From contig NZ_JANDBC010000001.1 of assembly GCF_024320785.1 (NCBI RefSeq), positions 392,617 through 456,616 of the forward strand: a stretch of DNA of 64,000 nt. The letters are read 5' to 3'. The first letter of the stretch is position 1, and each line of letters begins with the position of its first letter. The notes beneath the pieces are model-generated. The model saw only the letters and a program-made list of their open reading frames with translations. It was not told where the DNA came from and did no database searches. Position numbers and translations under genes: made by a program. This DNA is from Gracilimonas sediminicola (GTDB lineage: Bacteria; Bacteroidota; Rhodothermia; Balneolales; Balneolaceae). This document shows positions 35,556 to 44,500 of this stretch, piece after piece.

Positions 35556-36109
35556 TGAAGAAAAACGTCTGCGTGTATTGCGGTTCCAGAGAAAGCAACA
35601 ACCCACGGTTTCCTGAGCTGGCCCAACAAGCGGGTCGCGAAATTGCCCGGCGAAACTGGGGTGTGGTTTATGGCGGTGGCAAAGTCGGGATGATGGGCAA
35701 GCTGGCCGATGCCGCTCTCGAAAGTGGCGGTGATGTTTTTGGGGTGATTCCAACCAAACTTAAGAAACTGGAAGTGGCCCACACCGAACTCACCGACCTC
35801 CACGAAACGCAGGACATGCATACCCGAAAAGCGCTCATGGAATCTCTTTCTGATGCTTTTCTTATCCTGCCCGGCGGATTCGGAACCCTTGACGAATTTT
35901 TTGAAATCCTTACCTGGCGGCAGTTGGGTATTCATGATAAACCCATTTATCTGCTTAATGCAGAGGGGTATTTCGATGGACTGGTTAAGTTTACCGAGAA
36001 CTCCATTCAGTATGATTTTGTAAGAAAAAGCAGCCTCAAACTCTTCAAAGTTTGTAACGAGATTGACTCTTGTATTGAAATGCTGGAACGTTTTTTCGAG
36101 GAGGATTGA
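35555..36109 (+). CDS. LOG family protein (cytokinin riboside phosphoribohydrolase-like)
   Basis: This 184-residue Rossmann-type protein has GGGKVGMMG (about 43-51) and PGGFGTLDEFFE (about 107-118), the nucleotide-binding and catalytic motifs of the LOG/TIGR00730 family, which cleaves nucleoside 5'-monophosphates to base and ribose 5-phosphate. In non-plant bacteria the physiological substrate is usually unclear. Its ATG overlaps the TGA of the cysteine desulfurase. Confidence 0.92.
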   Translation: MKKNVCVYCGSRESNNPRFPELAQQAGREIARRNWGVVYGGGKVGMMGKLADAALESGGDVFGVIPTKLKKLEVAHTELTDLHETQDMHTRKALMESLSDAFLILPGGFGTLDEFFEILTWRQLGIHDKPIYLLNAEGYFDGLVKFTENSIQYDFVRKSSLKLFKVCNEIDSCIEMLERFFEED

Positions 36110-36141
36110 TTCTTATCTCGTAATCAAGTTTCAATCCGACT

Positions 36142-36501
36142 ATGCCCAAAATTTCCGAAAAGAATCCACTACCTCCCTGCCCTGCTACGCCGAACTGCAT
36201 TCGGACTTCAGAAGTATATCAGACCGGTCTCGAAATGGTGTACGAAGCATTTATTAAAGTCTTCGACGAAGAATCGTACCGATGGGAAGTAATCGATCCC
36301 AAAAGGATTGAACTTCATGCCGTATATCGCATTCCCGTTTTTGGATTTAAGGATGATGTGGATGTAATTATGGAAGAAACCGATGGGACAACTACTGTTT
36401 TCATCCGAAGTGCAAGCCGGGTTGGAGCTTATGATCTCGGGGTGAATCAACGCCGTGTAAAACGCATTCTCAAAAAAGCTGAGCTTAAGATTAAGAGTTA
36501 A
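36142..36501 (+). CDS. DUF1499 protein
   Basis: This 119-residue protein begins with CPATPNCIRT and ends with FIRSASRVGAYDLGVNQRRVKRI, both close to the DUF1499 pattern (CPxxPNCV ... RSxSRVGxxDxGxNxxRV). The family has no known function. It follows the LOG gene by 32 bp and probably belongs to the same transcript. Confidence 0.88.
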   Translation: MPKISEKNPLPPCPATPNCIRTSEVYQTGLEMVYEAFIKVFDEESYRWEVIDPKRIELHAVYRIPVFGFKDDVDVIMEETDGTTTVFIRSASRVGAYDLGVNQRRVKRILKKAELKIKS

Positions 36502-36548
36502 TTCTTGGCTATATTCACCTTCATCAATTAAAGAAAATATTTTAGCAC

Positions 36549-36989
36549 ATGTACGAAGGATTATTACACGCACACTCAGGACTTCGATGGATTGTATTGG
36601 TACTCATTGTCTGGGCTTTGTTCAAAGCCGTTACCGGCTGGACAGGCAAAAAAGATTATCAAAAATCAGATAGGCTTGCCGCCCTTCTCGCCCTCATTTT
36701 TACGCACATCCAGCTATTGATAGGTCTGGTTCTTTATTTTATCAGCCCAAAAGTTTCGTTCCAATCCGGCGTGATGGAAAGCCAGGTTCTCAGGTTCTAT
36801 ACCGTAGAGCACATGTCCATGATGATCATCGCCATTGCATTAATTACCATTGGTTTCAGCACAGCTAAACGCATGTCTGATTCCGTAGCCAAGCACAAAC
36901 GAATTGCCATTATGTATGGCATTGGCCTTTTGGTGATCATTGCCTCCATCCCCTGGCCTTTCCGCGGTTTAGGTGCCGGCTGGTTTTAA
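36549..36989 (+). CDS. Four-helix membrane protein, possible heme-binding (cytochrome-b-like)
   Basis: The 146-residue protein has four membrane helices (about 13-30, 47-65, 85-104, 116-135). Histidines in HAHSGLRW, THIQLLIG and VEHMSMM lie in or near helices, which would suit heme coordination. Relatives in this group are, from memory, annotated as cytochrome B or, wrongly, ribosomal protein L27. Function unproven. It sits in the plus-strand run starting at the cysteine desulfurase. Confidence 0.6.
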   Translation: MYEGLLHAHSGLRWIVLVLIVWALFKAVTGWTGKKDYQKSDRLAALLALIFTHIQLLIGLVLYFISPKVSFQSGVMESQVLRFYTVEHMSMMIIAIALITIGFSTAKRMSDSVAKHKRIAIMYGIGLLVIIASIPWPFRGLGAGWF

Positions 36990-37001
36990 AAGAATATTGT
37001 T

Positions 37002-37400
37002 TTGAAAACCTACAATCCTCCTATAAGAGAGCGAGGCAAAGACGATCTTCTGAAGATCATTGACTCGCCAGACGAATGGGAAGATGATGTGCTCAGGATT
37101 GCTTCCGATGAACTGACAAAAAGAGGTATTAGTTTAAGAACGCAAGAAAGAAGAGCAAAAAGCCATAGCAAGGCTAAGAAGCAAATTAAAGAAATCAAGA
37201 AGAATGCTTCTTACTCATACTTTCAGATGACACTGCTGTTGGTTTTTGCTCCTTTCACTCTTCTTTGGTTCGTTCCAAGTGGCATGGGCATTATTGAACT
37301 TGAAAATGAAGGATTTCTCAGGAAACGAAACCAAAGATTCATCTTAATTAGTTTAAGCTACCTTCTTTGGTTTTTATTCATTTCCTATTTTCCATTCTGA
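37002..37400 (+). CDS. Small hypothetical protein with two C-terminal membrane helices
   Basis: I do not recognise this 132-residue protein. It has a basic, charged N-terminal half (1-70) and two hydrophobic segments (about 78-95 and 112-132). The start is a TTG at 37002; no ATG occurs in frame before the hydrophobic part, so the start is uncertain. It ends 1 bp before the stop codon of the convergent symporter gene. Confidence 0.55.
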   Translation: MKTYNPPIRERGKDDLLKIIDSPDEWEDDVLRIASDELTKRGISLRTQERRAKSHSKAKKQIKEIKKNASYSYFQMTLLLVFAPFTLLWFVPSGMGIIELENEGFLRKRNQRFILISLSYLLWFLFISYFPF

Positions 37401-37401
37401 A

Positions 37402-39168
37402 TTATTTAGGATAGCGAATGCTTTCCACCATCTCTTGCACATCCTCCGGCGGTTCCGGAAATATCATACCAACTGCAAAGGAAACGGTCAAGTTCAGGAG
37501 CATACCCAGTGTACCTATACCCTCTGGTGAAATTCCAAACCACCAGTATTCCGGTGAATTAAACTCCGGGAAGGCAATCTTATAGAACACCACATAGGAA
37601 AGCGTGAACAGCAGTCCGGCTATCATTCCGGCAATGGCGCCCTGACGGTTCATTTTCTTATAAAAGATGCCCAGGATAATAGCCGGGAAGAAGGACGCTG
37701 CCGCCAGCCCAAAGGCTATAGCCACCACTTCAGCTACAAAACCCGGGGGATTAATCCCAAAATAACCGGCAACTACTACCGCTGCGGCTGCCGAAATACG
37801 AGCCCACATCAATTCAGCTTTGTCAGAAATATCAGTTTTAATCTGCTTCTTGATTAAGTCGTGAGAAACAGCCGTGGAAATCACCAACAGCAAACCGGCT
37901 GCGGTTGAAAGAGCCGCTGCCAGCCCACCAGCGGCTACCAAACCAGCAACCCAGGCCGGTAAATTGGCAATCTCCGGATTGGCGAGCACCATGATATCCC
38001 GATCCACATACAATTCATTATTGGTATCCGTCGGTTCGTTATTAACCATCACTTCCCCAAAAGGGCCACGGATAATTTCCCCATCCGCATTTCGCTGAAT
38101 ATCAGGTAGTCCAACCATAGCTTCGCCCGGAGCGTAGGTGATAATTCCGTCATCATTTTTATCTACCCAGGTGAGCAGTCCTGTTTGTTCCCAGGTATTA
38201 AACCATGCAGGCATTTCGGTGTATTCTTCTTCGTTTACCGTTTCCATCATGTTGTATTTAGCAAAAGCCGCAATAGCCGGGGCCGTTGTGTACAGGATCG
38301 CGATAAAAATCAGTGCATAGCCTACAGAAACACGGGCATCTTTCACTTTTGGAACGGTGAAGAAACGTACGATTACGTGGGGCAACCCGGCCGTACCGAT
38401 CATTAGGGCCGCGGTAATAAAAAAGACATCCTGCATGCTTTTCGTACCGCTGGTGTAGGCAGCAAAACCGAGCTCGGTATGCAGTTGATCAAGTTTTTCA
38501 AGCAGGTACTGTCCGGATCCATCCGCTAAGGTAGAACCAAATCCAAACTGAGGGATTGGATTTCCGGTGAGCTGAAAAGAGATAAAGAATGCCGGAACCA
38601 TAAAGGCGAAAATCAGCACACAGTACTGAGCTACCTGCGTATAGGTAATTCCCTTCATTCCACCCAAAACAGCATAGAAAAAGACGATCGCCATCCCAAT
38701 CAGAACACCCAGATCGATGTTAACTTCCAGGAATTTGGAGAACACCAGTCCAACCCCGCGCATCTGTCCGGCTACATATGTGAATGAAACCACCAGTGCA
38801 CAAATCACGGCAATAGTTCGGGCAAAGTTGGAGTAATACCGGTCGCCGATGAAATCAGGAATAGTAAACTTGCCGAACTTTCGGAGATAAGGTGCCAGCA
38901 GTAAGGCCAGCAGCACATAACCGCCGGTCCAGCCCATCAGGTACACCGAGCCGTCGTAGCCCATGAAAGAAATCAGGCCGGCCATGGATAAGAAGGAAGC
39001 TGCTGACATCCAGTCGGCTGCGGTAGCCATCCCGTTAGTAATGGGATTCACATGAGCGCCCGCTACATAAAAATCGCTGGTGGAGGCCGCTTTAGCCCAA
39101 ATAGCTATGCCGATGTAAAGGGCAAAGGTTACTCCAACTAAAATATAAGTCCAGATTTGAACATCCAT
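37402..39168 (-). CDS. Sodium:solute symporter, VC_2705-like subfamily
   Basis: This 588-residue protein has about 13 membrane helices and SSS-family segments such as GMATAADWMSAASFLSMAGL and AALSTAAGLLLVISTAVSHDL. A hydrophilic insert near residues 330-400 carries an EF-hand-like DKNDDGIITY loop. It resembles ActP-like acetate/organic-acid permeases, and its partner DUF4212 gene lies 2 bp upstream, as is known for the VC_2705 subfamily. Likely substrates are short-chain carboxylates; this is an inference. Confidence 0.9.
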   Translation of the reverse strand: MDVQIWTYILVGVTFALYIGIAIWAKAASTSDFYVAGAHVNPITNGMATAADWMSAASFLSMAGLISFMGYDGSVYLMGWTGGYVLLALLLAPYLRKFGKFTIPDFIGDRYYSNFARTIAVICALVVSFTYVAGQMRGVGLVFSKFLEVNIDLGVLIGMAIVFFYAVLGGMKGITYTQVAQYCVLIFAFMVPAFFISFQLTGNPIPQFGFGSTLADGSGQYLLEKLDQLHTELGFAAYTSGTKSMQDVFFITAALMIGTAGLPHVIVRFFTVPKVKDARVSVGYALIFIAILYTTAPAIAAFAKYNMMETVNEEEYTEMPAWFNTWEQTGLLTWVDKNDDGIITYAPGEAMVGLPDIQRNADGEIIRGPFGEVMVNNEPTDTNNELYVDRDIMVLANPEIANLPAWVAGLVAAGGLAAALSTAAGLLLVISTAVSHDLIKKQIKTDISDKAELMWARISAAAAVVVAGYFGINPPGFVAEVVAIAFGLAAASFFPAIILGIFYKKMNRQGAIAGMIAGLLFTLSYVVFYKIAFPEFNSPEYWWFGISPEGIGTLGMLLNLTVSFAVGMIFPEPPEDVQEMVESIRYPK

Positions 39169-39170
39169 GA

Positions 39171-39428
39171 TCAGTCCTCATTCACGTTAAATTCACGATC
39201 CAGTTTGTTCATCAAATACACGTACACAAAAATGAGGATCACAAAGGTATAAATGGCACCTTGCTGGGCAAACCAAAAGCCAAGCTTGAATCCGGCTATC
39301 TGAATTTCATTTAAAGCGGGAGCAAGTAAAATTCCCAAACCGTAGGAAACCACAAACCAGATACTAAGCAAAATGCCCAGGTATTTGAGGTTTCGTTTCC
39401 AATACCCTTTTAAGTCCCGTTCTTCCAT
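39171..39428 (-). CDS. DUF4212 small subunit of a sodium/solute symporter
   Basis: The ATG at 39428 is chosen because a GGAGGT ribosome-binding site lies just upstream, giving 85 residues instead of the longer frame from 39488. It has two membrane helices (about 15-35 and 52-72) and the DUF4212 pattern YWKRNLKYLGILLSIWFVVS ... GFWFAQQGAIYTFV. DUF4212 proteins are known partners of SSS symporters, and the symporter gene follows 2 bp downstream. Confidence 0.92.
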   Translation of the reverse strand: MEERDLKGYWKRNLKYLGILLSIWFVVSYGLGILLAPALNEIQIAGFKLGFWFAQQGAIYTFVILIFVYVYLMNKLDREFNVNED

Positions 39429-39612
39429 CTGTATGACCTCCATAGTTTTATTCCGGCTTAGTATGCAGTATTTGACGGAATGAATCAAATTTTTGAATGT
39501 GATTGAATCCGGTTTTTAAGCGAACGGTGATTGTGAGGTGCTGTTTTGGAGCGAAACAGGAATCATTCTTTCTCGCATCTGATTATATTATTCCACATCA
39601 AAAAAGAGGATT

Positions 39613-40500
39613 ATGCAGTACAACAGATTGGGAAATTCAGATCTTGAAGTAAGTGAAGTCAGTTTTGGTTGTATGTCTCTGGAAGTTGAGAACAACTCAG
39701 AATCAGCCTCTTCCCTTCTCCGTGAAGCCTATAACAAAGGGATCAATTTCTTTGACACCGCCGACCTCTACAATCATGGCCTAAATGAGGAAGTAGTTGG
39801 AAAAGCGCTGAAGCCTTTCAGGGATGAAGTTATTATTTCTACCAAGGTCGGTAATGTGTGGGATGAAGATGGTTCGGGATGGGAATGGAATCCTACCAAA
39901 GAATATATTTTGACGGGCGTGAATGAGAGTTTACGCAGGCTCCAGACCGAATACATCGACCTCTATATGCTGCATGGCGGAACCGTTGACGATCCGATTG
40001 ACGAAATTATTGAAGCATTTGACCGACTTAAAGATCAGGGGAAGATTCGTGCTTATGGAATCTCGTCCATCCGCCCAAATACCATTCGGGAATACGCAGA
40101 ACGCTCAGATATGGACTGCGTGATGATGCAGTACAGCCTGCTTGATCGTCGCCCGGAAGAAGAAAGCCTGGATCTGCTTGCAGAAAATGACATCAGTGTG
40201 ATTACCCGTGGAACGTTGGGTAAAGGCATGCTTATAGATAAGCCGGCTCGTGATTACCTGGGGCATTCAACAGAAGAAGTTGAAGAATTACAACGGGCAG
40301 CCAATAACACCGGAAACCCGATTTCAGTGGCTGTTCAATTTGTATTGGATCATACTGCGGTAGCTTCAGCCGTTCTTGGCATCCGCACTAAGCATCAGTT
40401 AGAGGAGATTACGGATGCGATGAACTCCCCTGTTTCTGCTGAGGAATTGGATAACCTCAGAAGCATTTTATCCCCCAAAAAGTACGATCAACACCGTTAA
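39613..40500 (+). CDS. Aldo/keto reductase
   Basis: This 295-residue NADPH-dependent reductase has the AKR start MQYNRLGNSDLEVSEVSFGC, catalytic D and Y in FDTADLYNHG (about 46-55), lysine in ISTKVG and histidine in YMLHGG. The C-terminal VLGIRTKHQLEE binds the cofactor phosphate. Aldehydes or ketones are reduced to alcohols; the physiological substrate is unknown. Confidence 0.92.
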   Translation: MQYNRLGNSDLEVSEVSFGCMSLEVENNSESASSLLREAYNKGINFFDTADLYNHGLNEEVVGKALKPFRDEVIISTKVGNVWDEDGSGWEWNPTKEYILTGVNESLRRLQTEYIDLYMLHGGTVDDPIDEIIEAFDRLKDQGKIRAYGISSIRPNTIREYAERSDMDCVMMQYSLLDRRPEEESLDLLAENDISVITRGTLGKGMLIDKPARDYLGHSTEEVEELQRAANNTGNPISVAVQFVLDHTAVASAVLGIRTKHQLEEITDAMNSPVSAEELDNLRSILSPKKYDQHR

Positions 40501-40585
40501 CCCAAACTTTCGGTTAGCTTTTTGTTGCCTTTATTTTAATTTCTCATCGTGATGACGGATATTATACGACCACCTATTCACGATT

Positions 40586-41155
40586 ATGAAGGCAATAGTA
40601 ACCACCATATTGATTTTCCTGTTTAGCTCCGGTTTGGTTTTCGGGCAGCATCAGTCCGAGAAAAATTATATCTACTGGAGCGATGACTACGAATTGGTTT
40701 GGACTGATTTCGAGGAGATTCCCAAGCGATACAGTGAACACGCCGCCTTTTCTGTTGTTGGGTATGAAAGTTCGTTCAACATGAACGCGCAGCAGTATGA
40801 GGCCGAAATAAAAACCTACTTCAGTAAAAATGAATCCTGGTCCAAAAGCTGGATTGCCTCCCTTCTGCTCCACGAACAGGGTCATTTTGACCTAGCGGAA
40901 GTGAACGCACGGAGATTCCGAAAGCGGGTTAAAGATGCCATGGAAGCCGGGACCATCTCTGTAAGTGTATTCGAGGAGATGAGTGATGAGGCCATGGCCG
41001 ATCTTGAAGAAGCACAAAAAGAGTATGATGAAGCCACCAATTACTCCATGGATTACCGCTCCCAGCTACAATGGTCAGAAAAAATAGCCGAACAGCTCAA
41101 AGAACTGGAGGCTTTTGCTAATACACGGATTGTTATTTCGCGGACAGGTAATTGA
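40586..41155 (+). CDS. Secreted DUF922-like putative zinc protease
   Basis: This 189-residue protein has a signal peptide (about 1-20, MKAIVTTILIFLFSSGLVFG). The mature part contains LLHEQGHFDLAEVNARRFRK, an HExxH zinc-peptidase motif with the DUF922 surroundings. A charged helical C-terminus follows. A metallopeptidase function is inferred from the motif only. Confidence 0.8.
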   Translation: MKAIVTTILIFLFSSGLVFGQHQSEKNYIYWSDDYELVWTDFEEIPKRYSEHAAFSVVGYESSFNMNAQQYEAEIKTYFSKNESWSKSWIASLLLHEQGHFDLAEVNARRFRKRVKDAMEAGTISVSVFEEMSDEAMADLEEAQKEYDEATNYSMDYRSQLQWSEKIAEQLKELEAFANTRIVISRTGN

Positions 41156-41241
41156 AAGCTTAGCCTGATACCTTTTAACAACCATCGGAAATTTGAGCTG
41201 CTTATCTTTACCTTGCATCAAATTCGCACTTAATACAATAC

Positions 41242-42393
41242 ATGGCTATTCATTACATCACTGAGAATAATGATCTACAAAAGCTCACTTCGGACCTTCA
41301 CCAAACCAAAGAATTTGCTGTAGATTTAGAGTTTGATCGCAATCGTTATCGCTATGGGTTCAATATGTGCCTCATGCAGATTTATGGCGGAGACGACTGT
41401 TACCTGGTAGATCCACTCAGTGACGATCTCGATATAAAGACCATCTTCCCGGTCATCGAGAACCCGGAGGTACAGAAAGTGGTTTTTGCATTCGGAGAGG
41501 ATCTTCGCCTGCTGCATTCCATGGGATGCTTTCCTAAAAACCTCTACGATCTGGATGCCGCCACCAGTCTGTTGAATTACGAACCGGCTTCCCTGACCAA
41601 TCTCATCAAAGAGGTTTTGGATGTAAAGGTGAACAGCTCCTCACAGCAGAGCAACTGGTGGAAACGACCGCTTTCCGAAAATCAAAAACAGTATGCAGCA
41701 GATGATGTGATCTACCTGCTCGACTTTAAAGCCAAACTCAATCAACAAGCCGACAAACGGGGTATCCTCGACTGGATTAAGCAAGAGAACGACGTTTTTG
41801 ATCACCTGGATTACAGCGATGAAGATCATAACAACCTGATTAAAGAAAAGGACAAGAATAACCTGTCTGTTTTTGAATGGTTCGTCTATTGCCAACTCAT
41901 GGATTTCTTTGATGAGAAAGCCCGCGAACTGAACAAGCCTATGTATCAGCTTGCCAGTAAGAGAATAGTGAGTGAGCTTGCTCAGAATCCTGATAAAGTG
42001 CACAACTGGAAACAGACCAAGGGGGTTTACGGGCGGATTAAGAATGATAACTTTAAGTCTCAGCTTCAATCGGTGGTTGATTCTGCAATCCATGAGGCAA
42101 AAGAGCAGGACCTATCTACTTCCCGAAAGGCCAGTGATACCATGACTGGTGAGGAATACCGGGCCATGCGGAATGAACAGAACCGAATCAATGATCTGAG
42201 AAATAGACTTCTTTCCCCTATTCAGGATCGGTTAGTGACTGATTTTGGCAAGCATGCCAAATCCTTTATTCTCCCCAACCGGCTCACCAAAGAAATTATA
42301 GCCGGCGAAACGGAGCTGATGCCCGATTATAAAGTGAAGTTGCTGCGAAGGTATGCCGAAGAGCTGGACCTGGATTTGAGTGATTATGTCTGA
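41242..42393 (+). CDS. rnd: Ribonuclease D
   Basis: The 383-residue protein has a DEDDy 3'-5' exonuclease domain (1-195): D and E in AVDLEFD, the middle aspartate in FGEDLRLL, and Y-x3-D in YAADDVIYLLDF. HRDC-like helices follow (about 210-290 and 310-383). RNase D trims tRNA 3' ends. The first motif is DLEF instead of the more common DTEF. It is convergent with the CDF transporter gene. Confidence 0.9.
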   Translation: MAIHYITENNDLQKLTSDLHQTKEFAVDLEFDRNRYRYGFNMCLMQIYGGDDCYLVDPLSDDLDIKTIFPVIENPEVQKVVFAFGEDLRLLHSMGCFPKNLYDLDAATSLLNYEPASLTNLIKEVLDVKVNSSSQQSNWWKRPLSENQKQYAADDVIYLLDFKAKLNQQADKRGILDWIKQENDVFDHLDYSDEDHNNLIKEKDKNNLSVFEWFVYCQLMDFFDEKARELNKPMYQLASKRIVSELAQNPDKVHNWKQTKGVYGRIKNDNFKSQLQSVVDSAIHEAKEQDLSTSRKASDTMTGEEYRAMRNEQNRINDLRNRLLSPIQDRLVTDFGKHAKSFILPNRLTKEIIAGETELMPDYKVKLLRRYAEELDLDLSDYV

Positions 42394-42444
42394 TCAACCT
42401 GGCAGCATGATATTCTTAGTTTGATTGAATCAGAACTAACACTG

Positions 42445-42484
42445 TATTTCAATGGAACACGGATCACACGGAAAAATTGATTTA
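42445..42484. repeat. Degenerate ACGGATCACACGGA-type intergenic repeat
   Basis: ACACGGATCACACGGA and TTGATTTACACTGAT lie back to back between rnd and the CDF gene. The ACACGGA units repeat at 9-bp spacing. Similar strings are, from memory, common in Bacteroidota intergenic DNA. No function is known. Confidence 0.4.
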
Positions 42485-43480
42485 CACTGATCTTGATAAT
42501 CGATGTTTTCCATCAGAAGCTACGTTTTCTACCGTCCACTCAATGCGTTGTTCAAATGGATGCTGACGCACCTCACAATCCTCAATGGTGCATAAATAGC
42601 ATGAAAATTCCTGACAGAAATCGGTATGAATAAAAATATCTATTCTGTCTCCGAACTTATGGGTAATTAACTCTTCGATGTTATCCAGCTCGGCATGGGC
42701 TTCTTTAACTGTGAGGTACCATGGGAGGGTTAAATGAGCATCCACATGAAGAGTGGGGCCATATTTGGTGATCCTGAGGTTGTGGAGGTCAATCCATTTT
42801 GGATCTCTGTTTTGTTGTAAGTAAGCAATCAGTTCAGCCAGTAACTCTTCATCGGTTTCATCCATAATTCCCGCAACTGCTGCCCGTAAGATCCGGAAGC
42901 CCATATGTATGATCATCAGAGCAAAAACAATGGCCACGGCCCCATCCAGCCAAAGAATATTTGTAAAACGGATGAGAATTAGTCCTGCTATGATACCAAG
43001 GGTGGTATATGTGTCCGTTTGAAGATGACGGCCACTTGCCTGCAGGGCCAGCGAGTCGTTTTTCTTTCCGGTTTGATAAGCCCAGTATCCAAACCCAAAG
43101 TTGATTACCGCTGATATTCCAATCAGGATTATACCGAGGTCCAGGCTCTGCAGCGGCTCCGGATCGATAAAGCTTTGCACGGCTTCTACAATAATGTACA
43201 ATCCGGCAAGGGTGATGAGCGTACCCTCAATTCCCGCTGAAATAAACTCTACTTTTCCGTGTCCGTAAGGGTGATTTTCATCCTTGGGCTTTGCGGAAAG
43301 ATACAGGCTGTATAACCCGATAAAGCCACTCAGCACATTGACGATACTTTCGAGTCCATCGGTGAGTACAGCCACCGAGTTGGTGAGATACCAGGCGGTC
43401 ATCTTTATGACAAAAAGAATGACAGCCACCGCAACGATGAACCATTGAACCCGAATATTTTCCCGAGCTTTCTGCATCAA
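42482..43480 (-). CDS. Cation diffusion facilitator transporter
   Basis: This 332-residue CDF protein has six membrane helices (about 10-210) with the metal-site pattern TNSVAVLTDGLESIVNV (helix II) and a cytoplasmic domain (215-285). It exports divalent metals such as Zn, Fe or Mn against protons. The C-terminal tail (about 285-332) carries four cysteines and three histidines (DFCQEFSCYLCTIEDCEVR ... KHR), suggesting a metal-sensing site. It follows the pyrophosphatase gene by 3 bp and is probably co-transcribed. Confidence 0.9.
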   Translation of the reverse strand: MMQKARENIRVQWFIVAVAVILFVIKMTAWYLTNSVAVLTDGLESIVNVLSGFIGLYSLYLSAKPKDENHPYGHGKVEFISAGIEGTLITLAGLYIIVEAVQSFIDPEPLQSLDLGIILIGISAVINFGFGYWAYQTGKKNDSLALQASGRHLQTDTYTTLGIIAGLILIRFTNILWLDGAVAIVFALMIIHMGFRILRAAVAGIMDETDEELLAELIAYLQQNRDPKWIDLHNLRITKYGPTLHVDAHLTLPWYLTVKEAHAELDNIEELITHKFGDRIDIFIHTDFCQEFSCYLCTIEDCEVRQHPFEQRIEWTVENVASDGKHRLSRSV

Positions 43481-43483
43481 GTT

Positions 43484-44098
43484 CTATTCACCGAACATTT
43501 CTTCGTAATCTTTAATAGACGCTTCGATTACTTTGTAGGCATGGTCGGCATCAAAAATCCCCTGCACATATACGTCGTTCTGGTTTTTTCCGGGGATCAG
43601 CTTGTAAGTGCCAAAGTAATGACGAAGTCGCTCTATCAACACCGGAGGTAAATCATTCACGCTGTTGATGTTGCTGTAATAGGTGTCGTTATCCAGCACG
43701 GAGATGATTTTATCATCCGCTTCATCGTGGTCCACCATATGCAGCCCTCCGATCACGCGGGCGCTTAAAATAACCTCGTTCCGGTCAATCGGTCGTTCAC
43801 TCAACACGCAAATATCCAGCGGATCACCATCCCCTTTTACATCATCTTTCGACAATTCACCCACGTGATTACCGCAATAGGTACGGGGAATAAACCCGTA
43901 TAACGATGGGGGAAGTGAGGAACTTCGTTGCGGACGATCTACCCGCATGTAGCCGGTTTTCTTGTCCACTTCGTATTTGATGGTATCAAAAGGAGTGAGT
44001 TCGATAAAGGCGTTAACGATCTTGGGTTGATCTTCGCCCACTTCCAGTCCGTGCCACGGATGCGGCCTCCACCGGAAAAAAGGATTGGGAAAATTCAT
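43484..44098 (-). CDS. ppa: Inorganic pyrophosphatase, family I
   Basis: The 204-residue soluble enzyme has the family I signature [15 protein letters not shown], with the catalytic aspartates, plus [15 protein letters not shown] and [10 protein letters not shown] upstream. It hydrolyses pyrophosphate to phosphate. A CDF metal exporter follows at 3 bp spacing on the same strand. Confidence 0.93.
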   Translation of the reverse strand: MNFPNPFFRWRPHPWHGLEVGEDQPKIVNAFIELTPFDTIKYEVDKKTGYMRVDRPQRSSSLPPSLYGFIPRTYCGNHVGELSKDDVKGDGDPLDICVLSERPIDRNEVILSARVIGGLHMVDHDEADDKIISVLDNDTYYSNINSVNDLPPVLIERLRHYFGTYKLIPGKNQNDVYVQGIFDADHAYKVIEASIKDYEEMFGE

Positions 44099-44235
44099 AG
44101 CTCAATGGTGAGTGTTAGAACTTTGATGCCTCTCAAGGTAAAACTATATGGAACATCGAACAAGGAACATCGAAATTTGAAGGATGAACTTTTCCAGACC
44201 AGTGGCTTTAAAATAGGCTCAGATCGTTTTAAAAT

Positions 44236-44310
44236 GGCGCAAGCGTCCGCTTGTGCCTTATTTAATTCTGCTTATTTGGCCTTTTCCAGCTTGTCCAAGC
44301 AGACGCTTGA
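44236..44310. repeat. REPIN-like pair of inverted hairpins
   Basis: GGCGCAAGCG/CGCTTGTGCC (44236-44257) is a 10-bp stem with a TC loop and one G-T pair. CAAGC/GCTTG (44296-44309, AGAC loop) is an inverted, diverged copy: both share the core AAGCGTCnGCTT on opposite strands, 36 bp apart. The core differs from the REPs around the RAYT gene at 22.6 kb, so it belongs to another repeat family. Confidence 0.65.
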
Positions 44311-44376
44311 ACTATTTATGGTTGAACAGTTTTTGACTATCAGCAAAATCTTACAATCCTGAAATCTGTGGCCAAT

Positions 44377-44412
44377 AAAAAACCCCGACTGGCGGTTCAG
44401 CCAATCAGGGTT
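44377..44412 (-). terminator. Intrinsic terminator of nrdJ
   Basis: Read on the minus strand, AACCCTGATTGGC pairs with GCCAGTCGGGGTT (11 of 13 positions) around a 6-nt loop and is followed by six T residues. It lies about 85 bp past the nrdJ stop codon. Confidence 0.8.
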
Positions 44413-44446
44413 TATCCTGTTCTCCATGAAAGTCGTTATTCGTTAA

Positions 44447-44500
44447 ATGGTGATTTCGTTAATCGAATTAACGATTAACGAATCAACCAATAACGAATTA
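44447..44500. repeat. Palindromic TTAACGAAT-rich repeat
   Basis: Alternating copies of ATTCGTTAA and TTAACGAAT/TTAATCG occur in both orientations, with a core GTTAATCGAATTAACG palindrome. It lies just past the nrdJ stop and resembles the short iterated intergenic repeats elsewhere in this window. Confidence 0.55.

Larger units (their letters stand above)
44099..44497. other. Gene-free region rich in short repeats and hairpins
   Basis: This region between ppa and nrdJ holds an 11-bp direct repeat GGAACATCGAA (44150-44160 and 44164-44174), a pair of inverted REP-like hairpins (44236-44310), the nrdJ terminator (44377-44412) and an ACGAATTA-rich palindromic stretch (44447-44500). I see no convincing gene in it. 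Confidence 0.75.
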
